Shown: piece after piece, positions 8,141 to 17,590 of the stretch | Position numbering within the stretch: the first letter of the stretch is position 1 | Layout of the letters: each line of letters starts with the position of its first letter | NCBI RefSeq assembly: GCF_001641635.1 | Contig: NZ_LUUB01000096.1 | Coordinates: 32,744-96,743 of the forward strand | Length of the DNA: 64,000 nt | Source of the DNA: Bradyrhizobium centrolobii | GTDB taxonomy: Bacteria; Pseudomonadota; Alphaproteobacteria; Rhizobiales; Xanthobacteraceae | Reading direction: 5' to 3' | Program-made: the position numbers and the translations under genes | Notes under the pieces: generated by a model | What the model was told of the DNA's origin: nothing | The model's input: only the letters and a program-made list of their open reading frames with translations | Database searches by the model: none

Positions 8141-9874
8141 ATGACTGGCAACGAGCGCAACGCAAGTGAGACTTACGAGTGCGATGTGCTCGTGGCCGGA
8201 TCGGGTGCGTCCGGCATGTCGGCGGCGATCACCGCCCGCTCCCGCGGCCTCGACGTGCTGATCGTCGAGAAGGAGCCGCGGTTCGGCGGCACCACCGCCC
8301 GCTCCGGTGGCTGGCTCTGGATCCCCGGCACCTCGCTCGCGCGAGCCTACGGCATCGAGGAGACGCCGGAGCAGGCCCGCACCTATTTGCGGCACGAGGC
8401 CGGCAACAATTACGACGCGGCGCGGGTCGACGCGTTTCTGAGCGCTGGCCCCGAGGCGGTCGATTTCTTCACGACCAAGACCGCGCTTCGCTTCGACATG
8501 CCGCTGGTGTTTCCGGACTATCATGCCGAGGCGCCCGGCGGTGCCCAGGGCGGCCGCTCCATGGTGACGCGCCCGTTCGACGGCCGCGAGCTCGGCGACC
8601 AGATCAAGACACTCGGCATGCCGCTGCCCGAGCTCACCGTGTTCGGCATGATGCTCGGATCGGGCAAGGAGATCATCCATTTCATGCGGGTGACGAAATC
8701 GCTGACCTCGGCGATCTACGTCGCAAAACGTCTGTCGCGGCACCTGATGGACGTGCTGCGCTATGGCCGCGGCATGACGCTGACCAACGGCAATGCGCTC
8801 GCGGGCCGGCTGGCGAAATCCGCACTCGACCTCAAGATTCCGATGTGGCTGTCCTCGCCCGTGCGCGAGTTGACGATCGAAAACGGCGCGGTGACCGGCG
8901 CGATCGTCAACCGCGAGGGACGCGATGTACGCGTCCGCGCGCGGCAAGGCGTCGTGCTCGCCTGCGGTGGTTTCCCGCATGACGTCGCGCGGCGCAAGAA
9001 GATGTTTCCGCACGCGCCGACCGGCAACGAGCACTATTCGCCGGGACCGACCGGCAATACCGGCGACGGCCTGCGCCTGGCGGAAAGCGCCGGCGGCCGC
9101 ATCGAGGATCGCCTGCCGAATGCGGCGGCGTGGGTGCCGGTGTCACTGACCACACGCAAGGACGGGTCGAAGGGCGTGATGCCGCATTTCATCGACCGCG
9201 CAAAGCCCGGCGTGATCGCGGTGATGCGCGACGGCAAGCGCTTTGCCAACGAAGGCAACTCCTACCACGACTTCGTCCAGGCCATGGTCAAGGCGGCCAA
9301 GCCCGGCGAGGAGATCGCCGCGTTCCTCGTCTGCGATCACAAGACGCTGCGCAAGTACGGCCTCGGCTGCGTACCGCCCTTCCCGATGCCGCTCGGCCAT
9401 CATTTGCAAACCGGCTATCTCATGCGCGGCGATACGCTGGAGGCGCTCGCGGCAAAGGCTGGCATCGATGCCACGGCCTTCGTCGAGACCGTGGCGCGGT
9501 TCAACGCGACGGCCCTGCAAGGCCATGACGCCGCCTTCGGCAAGGGCTCGAAGGCCTATAATCGCTACCAGGGCGACGCCATGCACGGCCCGAACCCCTG
9601 CATCGCGCCGCTCGAAAACGGCCCGTTCTACGCCATCAAGATGGTGGTGGGCGATCTCGGGACCTATGCCGGCATCGTCACCGACGAGAACGCGCGCGCG
9701 CTCGACGCCGAGGGCCGCGTCATCCCCGGGCTCTATGCCGCCGGTAACGACATGGCGAGCATCATGGGCGGCAATTATCCCGGCGCCGGCATCACGCTTG
9801 GGCCGGCGCTGACCTTCGGCTACATTGCCGGCCGTCATCTCGCCGACAGCGCCGCCAAGCGCAACGCGGCGTAA
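8141..9874 (+). CDS. FAD-binding dehydrogenase (fumarate reductase / 3-ketosteroid dehydrogenase-like)
   Basis: The 577-residue flavoprotein has GSGASG at residues 20-25 followed by the acidic residue of the ADP-binding fold (IVEKEP), and a C-terminal block GNDMASIMGGNYPGAGITLG typical of KstD-like and urocanate-reductase-like enzymes. No heme or secretion signal is present, so it is probably cytoplasmic. It sits between a periplasmic binding protein and an IclR regulator, so it probably oxidises or reduces the imported compound. The specific substrate cannot be deduced. Confidence 0.88.
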   Translation: MTGNERNASETYECDVLVAGSGASGMSAAITARSRGLDVLIVEKEPRFGGTTARSGGWLWIPGTSLARAYGIEETPEQARTYLRHEAGNNYDAARVDAFLSAGPEAVDFFTTKTALRFDMPLVFPDYHAEAPGGAQGGRSMVTRPFDGRELGDQIKTLGMPLPELTVFGMMLGSGKEIIHFMRVTKSLTSAIYVAKRLSRHLMDVLRYGRGMTLTNGNALAGRLAKSALDLKIPMWLSSPVRELTIENGAVTGAIVNREGRDVRVRARQGVVLACGGFPHDVARRKKMFPHAPTGNEHYSPGPTGNTGDGLRLAESAGGRIEDRLPNAAAWVPVSLTTRKDGSKGVMPHFIDRAKPGVIAVMRDGKRFANEGNSYHDFVQAMVKAAKPGEEIAAFLVCDHKTLRKYGLGCVPPFPMPLGHHLQTGYLMRGDTLEALAAKAGIDATAFVETVARFNATALQGHDAAFGKGSKAYNRYQGDAMHGPNPCIAPLENGPFYAIKMVVGDLGTYAGIVTDENARALDAEGRVIPGLYAAGNDMASIMGGNYPGAGITLGPALTFGYIAGRHLADSAAKRNAA

Positions 9875-9896
9875 CCGAACGCGCACTAGGAGGCGC

Positions 9897-10691
9897 ATGA
9901 AGAAAGAAAGCCGCGGCATTCAGTCGATCGAGGTCGGCGGTGAATTGCTCCGCGCGCTCGCCAGGAGCGGCGAGCCGATGATGCTGCGCGATCTCGCGCG
10001 CGAGGCCGGCATGACGCCGGCCAAGGCGCATCCCTATCTCGCCAGCTTCTCCCGGATCGGGCTGATCGAGCAGGACGAAACCACCGGCCGCTACGAGATC
10101 GGCGCGCTGGCGCTGGAGCTCGGCCTGATCAGCCTGCGCCGCCTCTCCGGCGTGCGCATCGCAAGGCCGAAGATCGCGGCCCTCGCGAGCCAGATCGGAC
10201 ATGCGGTCTCGCTGGCGGTCTGGGGCACGCATGGTCCAACCGTGGTGCAGCTCGAGGAGCCGGGCCAGCCCGTTCACATCGTGATGCGGGCTGGTTCGGT
10301 CATGGCGCTGCTGGAGACCGCCACGGGCCGCGCCTTTGCGGCCTTCCTGCCGGAGAAGACGATCAATGCCGCGCTCGAAAGCGGCCTCGATCGTCATGGC
10401 GTCGGTTACAATCCGAAGCGCACGGTGAAAGGCGCGAAGGTCACCGAGATGCTCGCCGAGGTTCGCAAGCACGGCCTGGCGCGTGCGCTCGGCGATCCCC
10501 TGCCTGGCGTCAACGCGTTCTCCGCGCCCGTGTTCGATCATTCCGGACATGTCGCGCTCGTCATCACCGCGATGGGGCCGGAAGGCACTTTTGATGCGCG
10601 CTGGGACAGCCCCATCGCCAACGCCTTGCGCGAGTGCGCCGGCGGCATCTCGAAGCGGCTCGGACACGGGATGACGATCGCCGCGGAGTGA
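9897..10691 (+). CDS. IclR family transcriptional regulator
   Basis: The ATG at 9897 has a nearly perfect TAGGAGG six bases upstream, which decides the start over the longer frame from 9825. Residues 10-65 are a winged helix (ELLRALARSGEPMMLRDLAR) and the remainder is the IclR effector domain (264 aa in all). It is last in the unit with the binding protein and FAD enzyme and probably regulates them. A palindromic repeat follows and may end transcription. Confidence 0.92.
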   Translation: MKKESRGIQSIEVGGELLRALARSGEPMMLRDLAREAGMTPAKAHPYLASFSRIGLIEQDETTGRYEIGALALELGLISLRRLSGVRIARPKIAALASQIGHAVSLAVWGTHGPTVVQLEEPGQPVHIVMRAGSVMALLETATGRAFAAFLPEKTINAALESGLDRHGVGYNPKRTVKGAKVTEMLAEVRKHGLARALGDPLPGVNAFSAPVFDHSGHVALVITAMGPEGTFDARWDSPIANALRECAGGISKRLGHGMTIAAE

Positions 10692-10718
10692 TTGCGCGCT
10701 GGCGCATATAACAACCGC

Positions 10719-10817
10719 TGTCATGCCCCGCGAAGGCGGGGCATCCAGTACGCGGCACCGCGGTTCAACCGCAGGCGTCACGGAGTACTGGATCGCCCGC
10801 CTTCGCGGGCGATGACA
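10719..10817. repeat. Palindromic intergenic repeat, family C
   Basis: Arms at 10719-10750 (TGTCATGCCCCGCGAAGGCG...) and 10786-10817 are inverted copies differing mainly in the central C/G triplets. The element fills the gap between two convergent genes and could act as a bidirectional terminator. A close relative is at 34525-34626. Confidence 0.85.
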
Positions 10818-10834
10818 CCGGAAAATGCGGCGCC

Positions 10835-11617
10835 CTACTTCTCCTTCACCGGCACCGTGTAGTTCAGGATCAGCCGGCCGCCGTCCGGATAGATCGTCTG
10901 TCCGGTGATGTAGGACGCATCGTCGCTGGCGAGGAACGCGACGACGGAGGCGACCTCGCTCGGTTCGCCGCCGCGGCCGATTGGCGTGCGCGACAGCACG
11001 TTCTTGCGGGCATCCTCGGACGTGTAGATCGCGGACGCCACCATGTCGGTCAAAATCGTGCCCGGCCCGACCGCCACGACGCGGATGTTGTGCGGGGCAA
11101 GCGCGACGGCGGCGACCGAGGTGAGCTGCTTCATGCCGCCCTTGGAGATGGCATAGGTCGCAAGCGTCGGGATCGCGAGCAGCGCGTTCACCGAGGACAT
11201 GTTGATGATGACCCCGCCGCCGCTACCTTGCGCGATCATCTGCTTCGCCGCCGCCTGCACGCCGAAGAACGCGCCCTTCAGGTTGATGGCGATGACGTCG
11301 TCAAAATCCTGCTCGGAAATCTCCAGGATGTCCTGGTTGCGCGCGACGCCGGCATTGTTGACCATGATGTCGAGCCGGCCGAACTCGTTGGCTGCCGTCG
11401 CAACGATCTGATCGACGTCGGCGCGCTTGGCGACGTTGCCGACGACGGTGCGCAAGGCATCCGGCCGCCCGAGCTCGGCGGCCGTCTTGGCGAGGCCATC
11501 GGCATCGACATCCGAGATGACGACCTTGACACCGTCGTCGAGGAATCGTTGTGCGCAGGCTTTGCCGATGCCGCGCGCCGCGCCGGTAATGGCGGCGACC
11601 TTGCCGGAAATTTTCAT
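10835..11617 (-). CDS. SDR family NAD(P)-dependent oxidoreductase
   Basis: A classical short-chain dehydrogenase of 260 residues: cofactor motif TGAARGIG at 11-18, NNAG at 87-90, catalytic Ser near 141, Tyr155 and Lys159 in YAISK. The ATG at 11617 has GGAG upstream; a GTG at 11626 is also in frame. It is the last gene of the minus-strand cluster, following the two TPP-decarboxylase subunits by 57 bases. It may therefore reduce or oxidise the aldehyde they make. That role is inference from position. Confidence 0.9.
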   Translation of the reverse strand: MKISGKVAAITGAARGIGKACAQRFLDDGVKVVISDVDADGLAKTAAELGRPDALRTVVGNVAKRADVDQIVATAANEFGRLDIMVNNAGVARNQDILEISEQDFDDVIAINLKGAFFGVQAAAKQMIAQGSGGGVIINMSSVNALLAIPTLATYAISKGGMKQLTSVAAVALAPHNIRVVAVGPGTILTDMVASAIYTSEDARKNVLSRTPIGRGGEPSEVASVVAFLASDDASYITGQTIYPDGGRLILNYTVPVKEK

Positions 11618-11674
11618 GGCTCTCACTCCAGAATAGCTGCTCGCGGCAGGCCCACGCCGGGTGAGAACTCCGGC

Positions 11675-12271
11675 TTAGGCCGCCGCAAACCCGAGATGAG
11701 CACGGAACCGGTTCTTGATAAAGACGGCATCGCGCGACGGCAGCGAGCGCGGCGGATTTTCCGCCAGGACCTTGATGACGAAGAGACGCGGTCCCTCGGA
11801 CTGCTCGCCGATTTGCGTTGCGAGACGCTCCACCTCCTCGATCGTGCGCAGGGTTCCGGTCGCGGCAAAGCCGCAAGCCGCGGCAATCGCGGTAAGATCG
11901 ACGCCGCGCCCGGTGTGGCTCGCCTGCATGCCGGTCTCGCCAAAATGCTGGTTGTCGATCACGACGATGTCGAGATTGCGGGGGCGCGCGACGCCGATGG
12001 TGGCAATGCCGCCGAGCCCCATGAGCTGTTCACCGTCCCCGGTGAGGGCCAGCACGCGCTTTCCCGGCTGCGCCTGCGCCAGCCCGAGCCCGATCAGCGC
12101 GGCGCCGCCCATTGCGCCCCAGAGGTAGAAATTGTCGTCGCGGTCGCCGGCCGCATGCAGGTCGTAGGTTGGAGAGCCGAGACCGGAGACGACCAGCGTG
12201 TCCTTGCGGTTCTTGAGGAGAGCTGCGACGGCCGCACGGCGCTCGAGCTGAGATGAAACGGACATCGACAT
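11675..12271 (-). CDS. TPP-dependent 2-oxo acid decarboxylase, beta subunit (sulfopyruvate/phosphonopyruvate decarboxylase-like)
   Basis: This 198-residue protein is the PYR/PP-type half of a thiamine-diphosphate enzyme. It carries the cofactor motif GDGEQLMGLGGIATIG ending in VVIDN. The start overlaps the stop of the preceding alpha-subunit gene by one base (TGATG), so the two are co-translated. Split enzymes of this size include ComE of sulfopyruvate decarboxylase and relatives acting on phosphonopyruvate. The residues visible do not separate these substrates. Confidence 0.85.
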   Translation of the reverse strand: MSMSVSSQLERRAAVAALLKNRKDTLVVSGLGSPTYDLHAAGDRDDNFYLWGAMGGAALIGLGLAQAQPGKRVLALTGDGEQLMGLGGIATIGVARPRNLDIVVIDNQHFGETGMQASHTGRGVDLTAIAAACGFAATGTLRTIEEVERLATQIGEQSEGPRLFVIKVLAENPPRSLPSRDAVFIKNRFRAHLGFAAA

Positions 12272-12813
12272 CACCACTTTTTCTTGCCAATGAGGCGCTG
12301 CCCGATCAGAACGGCGATCTGCTGATCGGCCTCGTAGGCGAGCGCCGCGGCGGATTCGACGGTTTCGACCAGATCCTCCGGCGTCTCCGCGCGCATCACT
12401 TTCACGCCGATCGCTTCCAGCGACGGCTGCGTGGCCCGGCTCATCGGCACCTGCCAGGGATTGAACTCGGCCCATTCGCCCCGCATCGTCACCAGCATCA
12501 GCATCGGAAAGCGGCCGATCGCCGACAGCGAGAGCATGTTGATGCAATTGCCGACGCCGCTCGACTGCATCAGCAGCACGCTGCGCTGGCCGCCAAGCCA
12601 GGCGCCCGCGGCAATCGCGACGCCCTCCTCCTCGGTCGTCAACACGTTGGTGGTGACGTCGCGGTCGGCCGAGAACAGGCGGATGAGCTGGCTGTGGCCG
12701 GCATCGGGCACGTAGGACATCTGCCGGACGTCGGCAGCCTTGAGGAGGCGATAGAGCTCCGCAGGCCAGTCATCGCCGGCGCGAGATTCGAGATTCGGTT
12801 GGGGGCTGTGCAC
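12271..12813 (-). CDS. TPP-dependent 2-oxo acid decarboxylase, alpha subunit (ComD-like)
   Basis: The 180-residue partner subunit contains the TPP-binding N-terminal fold with the conserved glutamate in LTTEEEGVAIAAGAWLGG and the MQSSGVGNCIN block. The start is a GTG at 12813 with GGAGA upstream. It pairs with the beta subunit directly downstream. Known pairs decarboxylate 3-sulfopyruvate or 3-phosphonopyruvate to the aldehyde; the nearby aminotransferase and dehydrogenases fit such a route. Confidence 0.83.
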   Translation of the reverse strand: MHSPQPNLESRAGDDWPAELYRLLKAADVRQMSYVPDAGHSQLIRLFSADRDVTTNVLTTEEEGVAIAAGAWLGGQRSVLLMQSSGVGNCINMLSLSAIGRFPMLMLVTMRGEWAEFNPWQVPMSRATQPSLEAIGVKVMRAETPEDLVETVESAAALAYEADQQIAVLIGQRLIGKKKW

Positions 12814-12913
12814 CGCGGGTCTCCGTGAATTTCGAGCGACACGCTAGCGATGTTCGGGCGCGAAGGCTCTGACCGTCTGGCACGACCAGATATCGAGGGA
12901 TTGTATAGCTGCT

Positions 12914-13070
12914 TCCCCTCTCCCGTTGTGGGAGAGGGTGGCTCGCCGCGCAGCGGCGAGACGGGTGAGGGGTCTCTCTCCGCGCGTACGTTGCTTGCGC
13001 TTGAGCGCGCTGAAGCAACCCCTCATCCGGCGCTTCGCGCCACCTTCTCCCACAAGGGGAGAAGGGAAGG
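12914..13070. repeat. Compound palindromic repeat, family D
   Basis: The block contains a CCCTCTCCC hairpin, a GGCTCGCC/GGCGAG hairpin, GTGAGGGG and, in inverted order, CCCCTCAT and CTTCTCCC. It is the same family as 18876-19009 and a partial copy at 19457-19485. It occupies most of the 280-base gap between the gntR stop and the decarboxylase start. Confidence 0.75.
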
Positions 13071-13093
13071 CACCGGAGATTGGGGCGCGTGAC

Positions 13094-13807
13094 TTAGTTC
13101 GCCGCAGACCTCGCCGCAGCCGGCATGTAGATCTGCGCGTAGCCTTCCTTGATCGCGGCGGTGATGCGGTCGAGGCGGCGGTCGATGTGCTTTTCCAGCA
13201 CCGCGACGCAAGCAGCCTCGTCGCGGGCCTTCAAACCCTCGACGACGGCGCGGTGCTCGGCCTGGGTGTTGGAGCGGTTGACGCGGTCCATGTCGATCCA
13301 GCGCACGAAGCGGATGCGGGCATTGACGTTACGCAGGACGCGCAGCATCTCGGCATTGTTCGACATGCCCATCAGCCGCTCGTGAAAAGTCTCATCGAGT
13401 TCGACCAGCTCGACCGAGGAACGCTCGCCGGGATCGGGACCGGTGGCTTCGAGGAATTTCAAGAGAGCGTCGATGTCCTCGTCCTTGGCGCGCTTGATGG
13501 CGAGACGGATCGAGGCGACCTCGATCGACTTGCGCAGCTCGTAGAGATCGAAGATCTCGTGGGCGTCGAGCTCGCGGCAGAAAAAACCCTTGCCCGGCGT
13601 GAAGCGCAGGAAGCCTTCGGTGTTGAGCCGGTTGAGCGCTTCGCGCAGCGGCGTGCGGCTGACGCCGAGGCGCTTTGCCAGCTCGCCCTCGTTGAGACGT
13701 TCGCCCGGCTTGAACTCATAGCTCACGGCCATCGCCTTGAGCTGTTCATAGACGCGATCGACGATGCTATCGGAAGCCAGTTCCACGTTGCTCTTCATCA
13801 GCTGCAT
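13094..13807 (-). CDS. GntR family transcriptional regulator (FCD/FadR subfamily)
   Basis: Residues 15-80 form the GntR winged helix (ERLNEGELAKRLGVSRTPLREAL) and the rest an all-helical FCD ligand domain with the metal-site pattern DETFH and later EH, total 237 residues. It lies within the minus-strand catabolic cluster, between the racemase-like gene and the decarboxylase genes, and is the likely local regulator. The ATG at 13807 lacks a strong ribosome site; the ATG at 13798 is an alternative. Confidence 0.92.
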   Translation of the reverse strand: MQLMKSNVELASDSIVDRVYEQLKAMAVSYEFKPGERLNEGELAKRLGVSRTPLREALNRLNTEGFLRFTPGKGFFCRELDAHEIFDLYELRKSIEVASIRLAIKRAKDEDIDALLKFLEATGPDPGERSSVELVELDETFHERLMGMSNNAEMLRVLRNVNARIRFVRWIDMDRVNRSNTQAEHRAVVEGLKARDEAACVAVLEKHIDRRLDRITAAIKEGYAQIYMPAAARSAAN

Positions 13808-13906
13808 TCATGTCCGCACACAGCCCAATATACCGGGGCTGCGTATGCGATGGCAATGCAAACGACACCTTGGCAGAGCTTGTTCAGAGCTTTGCGACGG
13901 CCGGGC

Positions 13907-14650
13907 TCAGGTAAAGGCGCGCGGGCGCAGCCCGGCATGAAACCAGGTGATCATGGAATAGATGTCATAAACCGGAAGCCCGACCTCGGCCTGCAACGCT
14001 GCCGCATATGGCGGCATGTTGGTGCATTCGAGCACGATGGCGCCGACGTCCGGGTTCTTGGCCACGAGCTCCTTGCCGGCCTCGACCACGTCACGTTCGG
14101 CCTGGGCGACATCCATGTCGTCCTTCTCGGCCTTGATCAGGACGCGGAAGAATTCCTTGCCGTTTTCGGTGCCAACCAGCGGCGTATCGAGCGGCACGCC
14201 GGCGCCTTCGAGATGGGCTGGCGACAGCGTCGAACCGGACACCGTGACGAGGCCGACGCGCTTGCCGGGCGGCAGCGTCGCCTGCACCCACGGCACCTGC
14301 ATCAGGGACGACGTCGCAACCGGCACGCCGACGGCTGCCGCGATCTCCTTCTGGAAAAGAGACAAGAAGCCGCAATTGGTGGTGATAGCCTCGGCCCCTA
14401 ACCGCACCAGATCCTTGGCCGCATCAATGAAATCCGGCAGCAGGCCGGCCGCGCCCTTCAGCACCACCTTCTCCGGCGATGCGCCACTCACCACGCGATA
14501 GAGCACGGGGAACGGCCAGGTCGTGCCGTTGCCCATGTCGCCGGGGATGCGGGGAAAGCGCGCCTCCAGCATCAGGATGCCGAGCGGCGCACCGTAGATG
14601 GCCTTGCCGCCGCGGGCGATACGGAAAGACGAGTTGGCTGGATAGGTCAT
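13907..14650 (-). CDS. Asp/Glu/hydantoin racemase superfamily protein
   Basis: The 247-residue protein has the two catalytic cysteine contexts of this superfamily, TTNCGF near residue 94 and LECTNM near residue 211, in two similar half domains. Members racemise amino acids or isomerise maleate. The gene starts nine bases after the D-amino-acid dehydrogenase gene stops, so it may convert the L-amino acid for that enzyme. The substrate is not visible. Confidence 0.85.
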   Translation of the reverse strand: MTYPANSSFRIARGGKAIYGAPLGILMLEARFPRIPGDMGNGTTWPFPVLYRVVSGASPEKVVLKGAAGLLPDFIDAAKDLVRLGAEAITTNCGFLSLFQKEIAAAVGVPVATSSLMQVPWVQATLPPGKRVGLVTVSGSTLSPAHLEGAGVPLDTPLVGTENGKEFFRVLIKAEKDDMDVAQAERDVVEAGKELVAKNPDVGAIVLECTNMPPYAAALQAEVGLPVYDIYSMITWFHAGLRPRAFT

Positions 14651-14659
14651 GGTGCGATC

Positions 14660-15925
14660 TCAGAGGAAACGGGTGGGCGCGAACGGCGCGAGCGGAATCT
14701 CAGGCGTCTTGCCGCTGAGGAGCTGGGCGACGAGACGGCCGGTGCGGGCCGAGCCGACCAGGCCAACATGGCCGTGGCCAAAGGCGTAGACGATGTCGCC
14801 CGAGGCGCGGGCATGGCCGATGCAGGGAAGGCCGTCTGGCATGCTCGGCCGATGTCCGAACCATGTCTTGATGCGCGAAGCCGGAATGTCCTTCGGCAGT
14901 TTCGGAAACATGCTGAAGAGATTGTTGCGCAGGATCTCGGCGCGCTTCCAGTTCGGCTCGGCCTCGAGGCCGGCGAACTCGACGGTGCCGGCGGCGCGTA
15001 GGCCCTTGTCGGTCCAGTTCACGACCATCTTGGCATCGGATGCCATCATCGAGTTGCGCGGGCCCGACTCCGGGTTCTCGATCATGACGTGATAGCCGCG
15101 CTCGGTCTCGAGCGGCAACGGATCGCCGACGGACACGGTGAGCCGTTTCGAATGCGCGCCGGCGGCGACTACAGCGGCATCACAGGCGATCTCCCCGGTC
15201 TCGGTCATGACGGCCACGAGCTTGCTGCCGTTGAGCTTCAGGCCGGTCGCCCTGGCGCGCACGAGCTGCGCGCCGCTCGCCAGCGCGTGACAGGCAAGTG
15301 CGGCGACATAGGCGCCGGGATCGCGGCAGCGTCCGGCCTCCTCCACCACCACGCCAAAGGTGTAGCGCGGGTGCAGGTCGGGCTCGCGCTGGCGCATTTC
15401 GTCGGCGGAAAGCTCGAGCCATTCGACGCCGACGCGCTTGCGGAGGCGCCAGCCGAGATCGCCATCAAAGTTGCCGCGCGACGGGAAGACATGCATCACG
15501 CCGTTACGCTCGATCAACTCGGGAACGCCCGCTTCTTCCGCGAGCTTCTTGTGCAGGAGCGGCGCATCCTTCAGGAGATCGCGCAGCGCGAAGGCCGTCT
15601 TTTCGACGCGCGCCTCGGTCCAGCCCGAAAGCAGGTACTTGATCAGCCAGGGCAAGGCCTTCGGCAGGTAAGACCAGCGGATCGCGAGGGGCCCGAGCGG
15701 GTCCATCAGATAGCCCGGCACCTTCTTCCAGACGCCCGGCTCGGCCGGCGGGATCACCGAATGCGACGACAGCCAGCCGGCATTGCCATAGCTCGCCGCC
15801 TGTTCGCCACCGGGCTCGCCCGGATCGATCAGCGTAACGCGATGGCCCTCGCGCAGCGCCTCGATGGCGCTGATCACGCCGACCGCGCCGGCTCCGATGA
15901 TCGCAACGTGGCGGCCACTCGGCAT
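14660..15925 (-). CDS. FAD-dependent D-amino-acid dehydrogenase-like oxidoreductase
   Basis: This 421-residue DAO-family flavoprotein starts with IIGAGAVGVISAIEALREGHRV, the FAD dinucleotide fold. It ends with GHARASGDIVYAFGHGHVGL, the usual C-terminal flavin contact of DadA-type enzymes. It is third in the operon aminotransferase, acetolactate-synthase-like, DadA-like, racemase-like (gap three bases after the previous gene). Oxidative deamination of a D-amino acid to a 2-oxo acid is the expected reaction. Confidence 0.88.
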   Translation of the reverse strand: MPSGRHVAIIGAGAVGVISAIEALREGHRVTLIDPGEPGGEQAASYGNAGWLSSHSVIPPAEPGVWKKVPGYLMDPLGPLAIRWSYLPKALPWLIKYLLSGWTEARVEKTAFALRDLLKDAPLLHKKLAEEAGVPELIERNGVMHVFPSRGNFDGDLGWRLRKRVGVEWLELSADEMRQREPDLHPRYTFGVVVEEAGRCRDPGAYVAALACHALASGAQLVRARATGLKLNGSKLVAVMTETGEIACDAAVVAAGAHSKRLTVSVGDPLPLETERGYHVMIENPESGPRNSMMASDAKMVVNWTDKGLRAAGTVEFAGLEAEPNWKRAEILRNNLFSMFPKLPKDIPASRIKTWFGHRPSMPDGLPCIGHARASGDIVYAFGHGHVGLVGSARTGRLVAQLLSGKTPEIPLAPFAPTRFL

Positions 15926-15928
15926 CAG

Positions 15929-17590
15929 CTAAGCCTTCACTGAGGGCACGAAATCCTTGCCGACCGAGATCGCGCGCGGATCGATGATGCAATGCAGGAT
16001 CGACGGCTTGCCCGAGGCGAGCGCGCGCTCGAACGCAGGCGCAAACTCCTCGGTGCGCTCGACGCGCTCACCATGGCCGCCGAACGCCTTCGCATACATC
16101 GCGAAGTCCGGATTCCTGAGCTGGGTGCCCACGACGCGACCGGGATAGTCGCGCTCCTGGTGCATGCGGATGGTGCCGTATTGCGAATTGTCGACGACGA
16201 TGACGATGAGCGGCGCATCGTACTGCACAGCGGTCGCGAATTCCTGGCCGTTCATCAGGAAGCAGCCGTCACCGGCGAAGGCGACGACGACGCGATCCGG
16301 ATATTGTCGCTTCGCAAGCACCGCCGCCGGCACGCCGTAGCCCATCGAGCCCGAGGTGGGTGCGAGCTGGGCGGCGAAGCTGTGGAAGCGGTGATGGCGA
16401 TGGATCCAGCCGGCATAGTTGCCGGCGCCGTTGCAGACGATGGCGTCCTTCGGCAGGCGATCGCGCAGCCAGGTCATGACCTGGCCATACTGGAACGTGC
16501 CCGGCAGCTCGCGCGCTTTGTCGGTCCAGGCGAGATAATCGGCATGCGCCTTGGCGGCCTCGCCCTTCCAGGCGATCGCCCCGGCCGGCTTCAGCGTCTC
16601 GACGGCGGCGGCGAACGCGCCCGGAGTCGCCTGGATCGCAAGTGCCGGCTGATAGACGCGGCCGAGTTCTTCCGAACCCGGATGAACGTGGATCAGCTTC
16701 TGCTGCGGGGTGGGAATATCGAGCAGCGTGTAGGACGACGACGGCATTTCCGACATGCGGCCGCCGATCAGTAGGATGACGTCGGCTTTGGTGATGCGGT
16801 CCTTCAGGCTCGGGCTTGGCCCAATGCCGAGATCGCCGGCATAGTGCGAATGATCGGCGTCGATCAACGAGGCCCGGCGGAACGAGGTCGCGACCGGCAG
16901 GTCGAACCGCTCGGCAAAGCGCGCGATGCTCTTGGTCGCCTCATCCGTCCAGCGCGAGCCGCCGAGAATGACGAGCGGCGCCTTGGCGCTTGCGAGCATC
17001 GCACCAACGCGCTCGATGTCGGCGGGCGCGGGCCAGCTCACCGCCGGCTCGACGCGCATGGCATCGGCAACGGCCGCAGTTTCGGTCAGCATGTTCTCCG
17101 GCAGCGCGATCACCACAGGACCCGGGCGGCCCTGCATGGCGACGCGGAAGGCCCGCGCGACCAGCTCCGGAATGCGGTCGGGGCGATCGATCTCGACCGC
17201 CCATTTCGCCAAGGTGCCGAACACCGCCTTGTAGTCGAGCTCCTGGAACGCCTCGCGCTCGCGCATGCCGGTATCGACCTGGCCGACGAACAGGATCATC
17301 GGGGTGGAGTCCTGCATGGCGATGTGGACACCGTGGCTGGCATTGGTCGCGCCGGGGCCGCGGGTGACGAAGCAGACGCCGGGCCGTCCGGTGAGCTTGC
17401 CGTAGGCTTCCGCCATCATGGCGGCTCCGCCTTCGGCGCGGCAGATCACGACGTCGATCGGGCTGTCATGCAGCGCATCGAGTGCCGCGAGATAGCTCTC
17501 GCCCGGCACGCAGGTGACGCGCTCGACGCCTTGCGCGACGAGTTGATCGATCAGGATCTGGCCCCCGGTGCGGGTGTTGCGAATGGTCAT
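15929..17590 (-). CDS. Thiamine-diphosphate enzyme, acetolactate synthase large-subunit-like
   Basis: The 553-residue protein has all three TPP-enzyme domains: N-terminal RAEGGAAMMAEAYGKLTG with the catalytic glutamate, the middle Rossmann-like domain, and the C-terminal GDGCFLMNGQEFATAV with VVDN. It is unlikely to serve isoleucine/valine synthesis, because no small subunit follows and it sits in a catabolic operon. Its ATG overlaps the aminotransferase stop (ATGA). A decarboxylase or carboligase acting on the pathway's 2-oxo acid is likely. Confidence 0.88.
   Translation of the reverse strand: MTIRNTRTGGQILIDQLVAQGVERVTCVPGESYLAALDALHDSPIDVVICRAEGGAAMMAEAYGKLTGRPGVCFVTRGPGATNASHGVHIAMQDSTPMILFVGQVDTGMREREAFQELDYKAVFGTLAKWAVEIDRPDRIPELVARAFRVAMQGRPGPVVIALPENMLTETAAVADAMRVEPAVSWPAPADIERVGAMLASAKAPLVILGGSRWTDEATKSIARFAERFDLPVATSFRRASLIDADHSHYAGDLGIGPSPSLKDRITKADVILLIGGRMSEMPSSSYTLLDIPTPQQKLIHVHPGSEELGRVYQPALAIQATPGAFAAAVETLKPAGAIAWKGEAAKAHADYLAWTDKARELPGTFQYGQVMTWLRDRLPKDAIVCNGAGNYAGWIHRHHRFHSFAAQLAPTSGSMGYGVPAAVLAKRQYPDRVVVAFAGDGCFLMNGQEFATAVQYDAPLIVIVVDNSQYGTIRMHQERDYPGRVVGTQLRNPDFAMYAKAFGGHGERVERTEEFAPAFERALASGKPSILHCIIDPRAISVGKDFVPSVKA

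Noticed and set aside
6859..8160. 433-residue minus-strand frame
   Set aside because: It is antisense to the periplasmic binding-protein gene, whose signal peptide, motifs and ribosome site are clear; the frame is a GC-rich shadow.
12926..14401. 491-residue plus-strand frame
   Set aside because: It runs antisense through the GntR and racemase genes and a repeat block and has no family features.
15929..17590. Biosynthetic acetolactate synthase (ilvB/ilvI) call
   Set aside because: There is no small regulatory subunit, and the gene is embedded between aminotransferase and D-amino-acid dehydrogenase genes, so a catabolic TPP enzyme is more likely.
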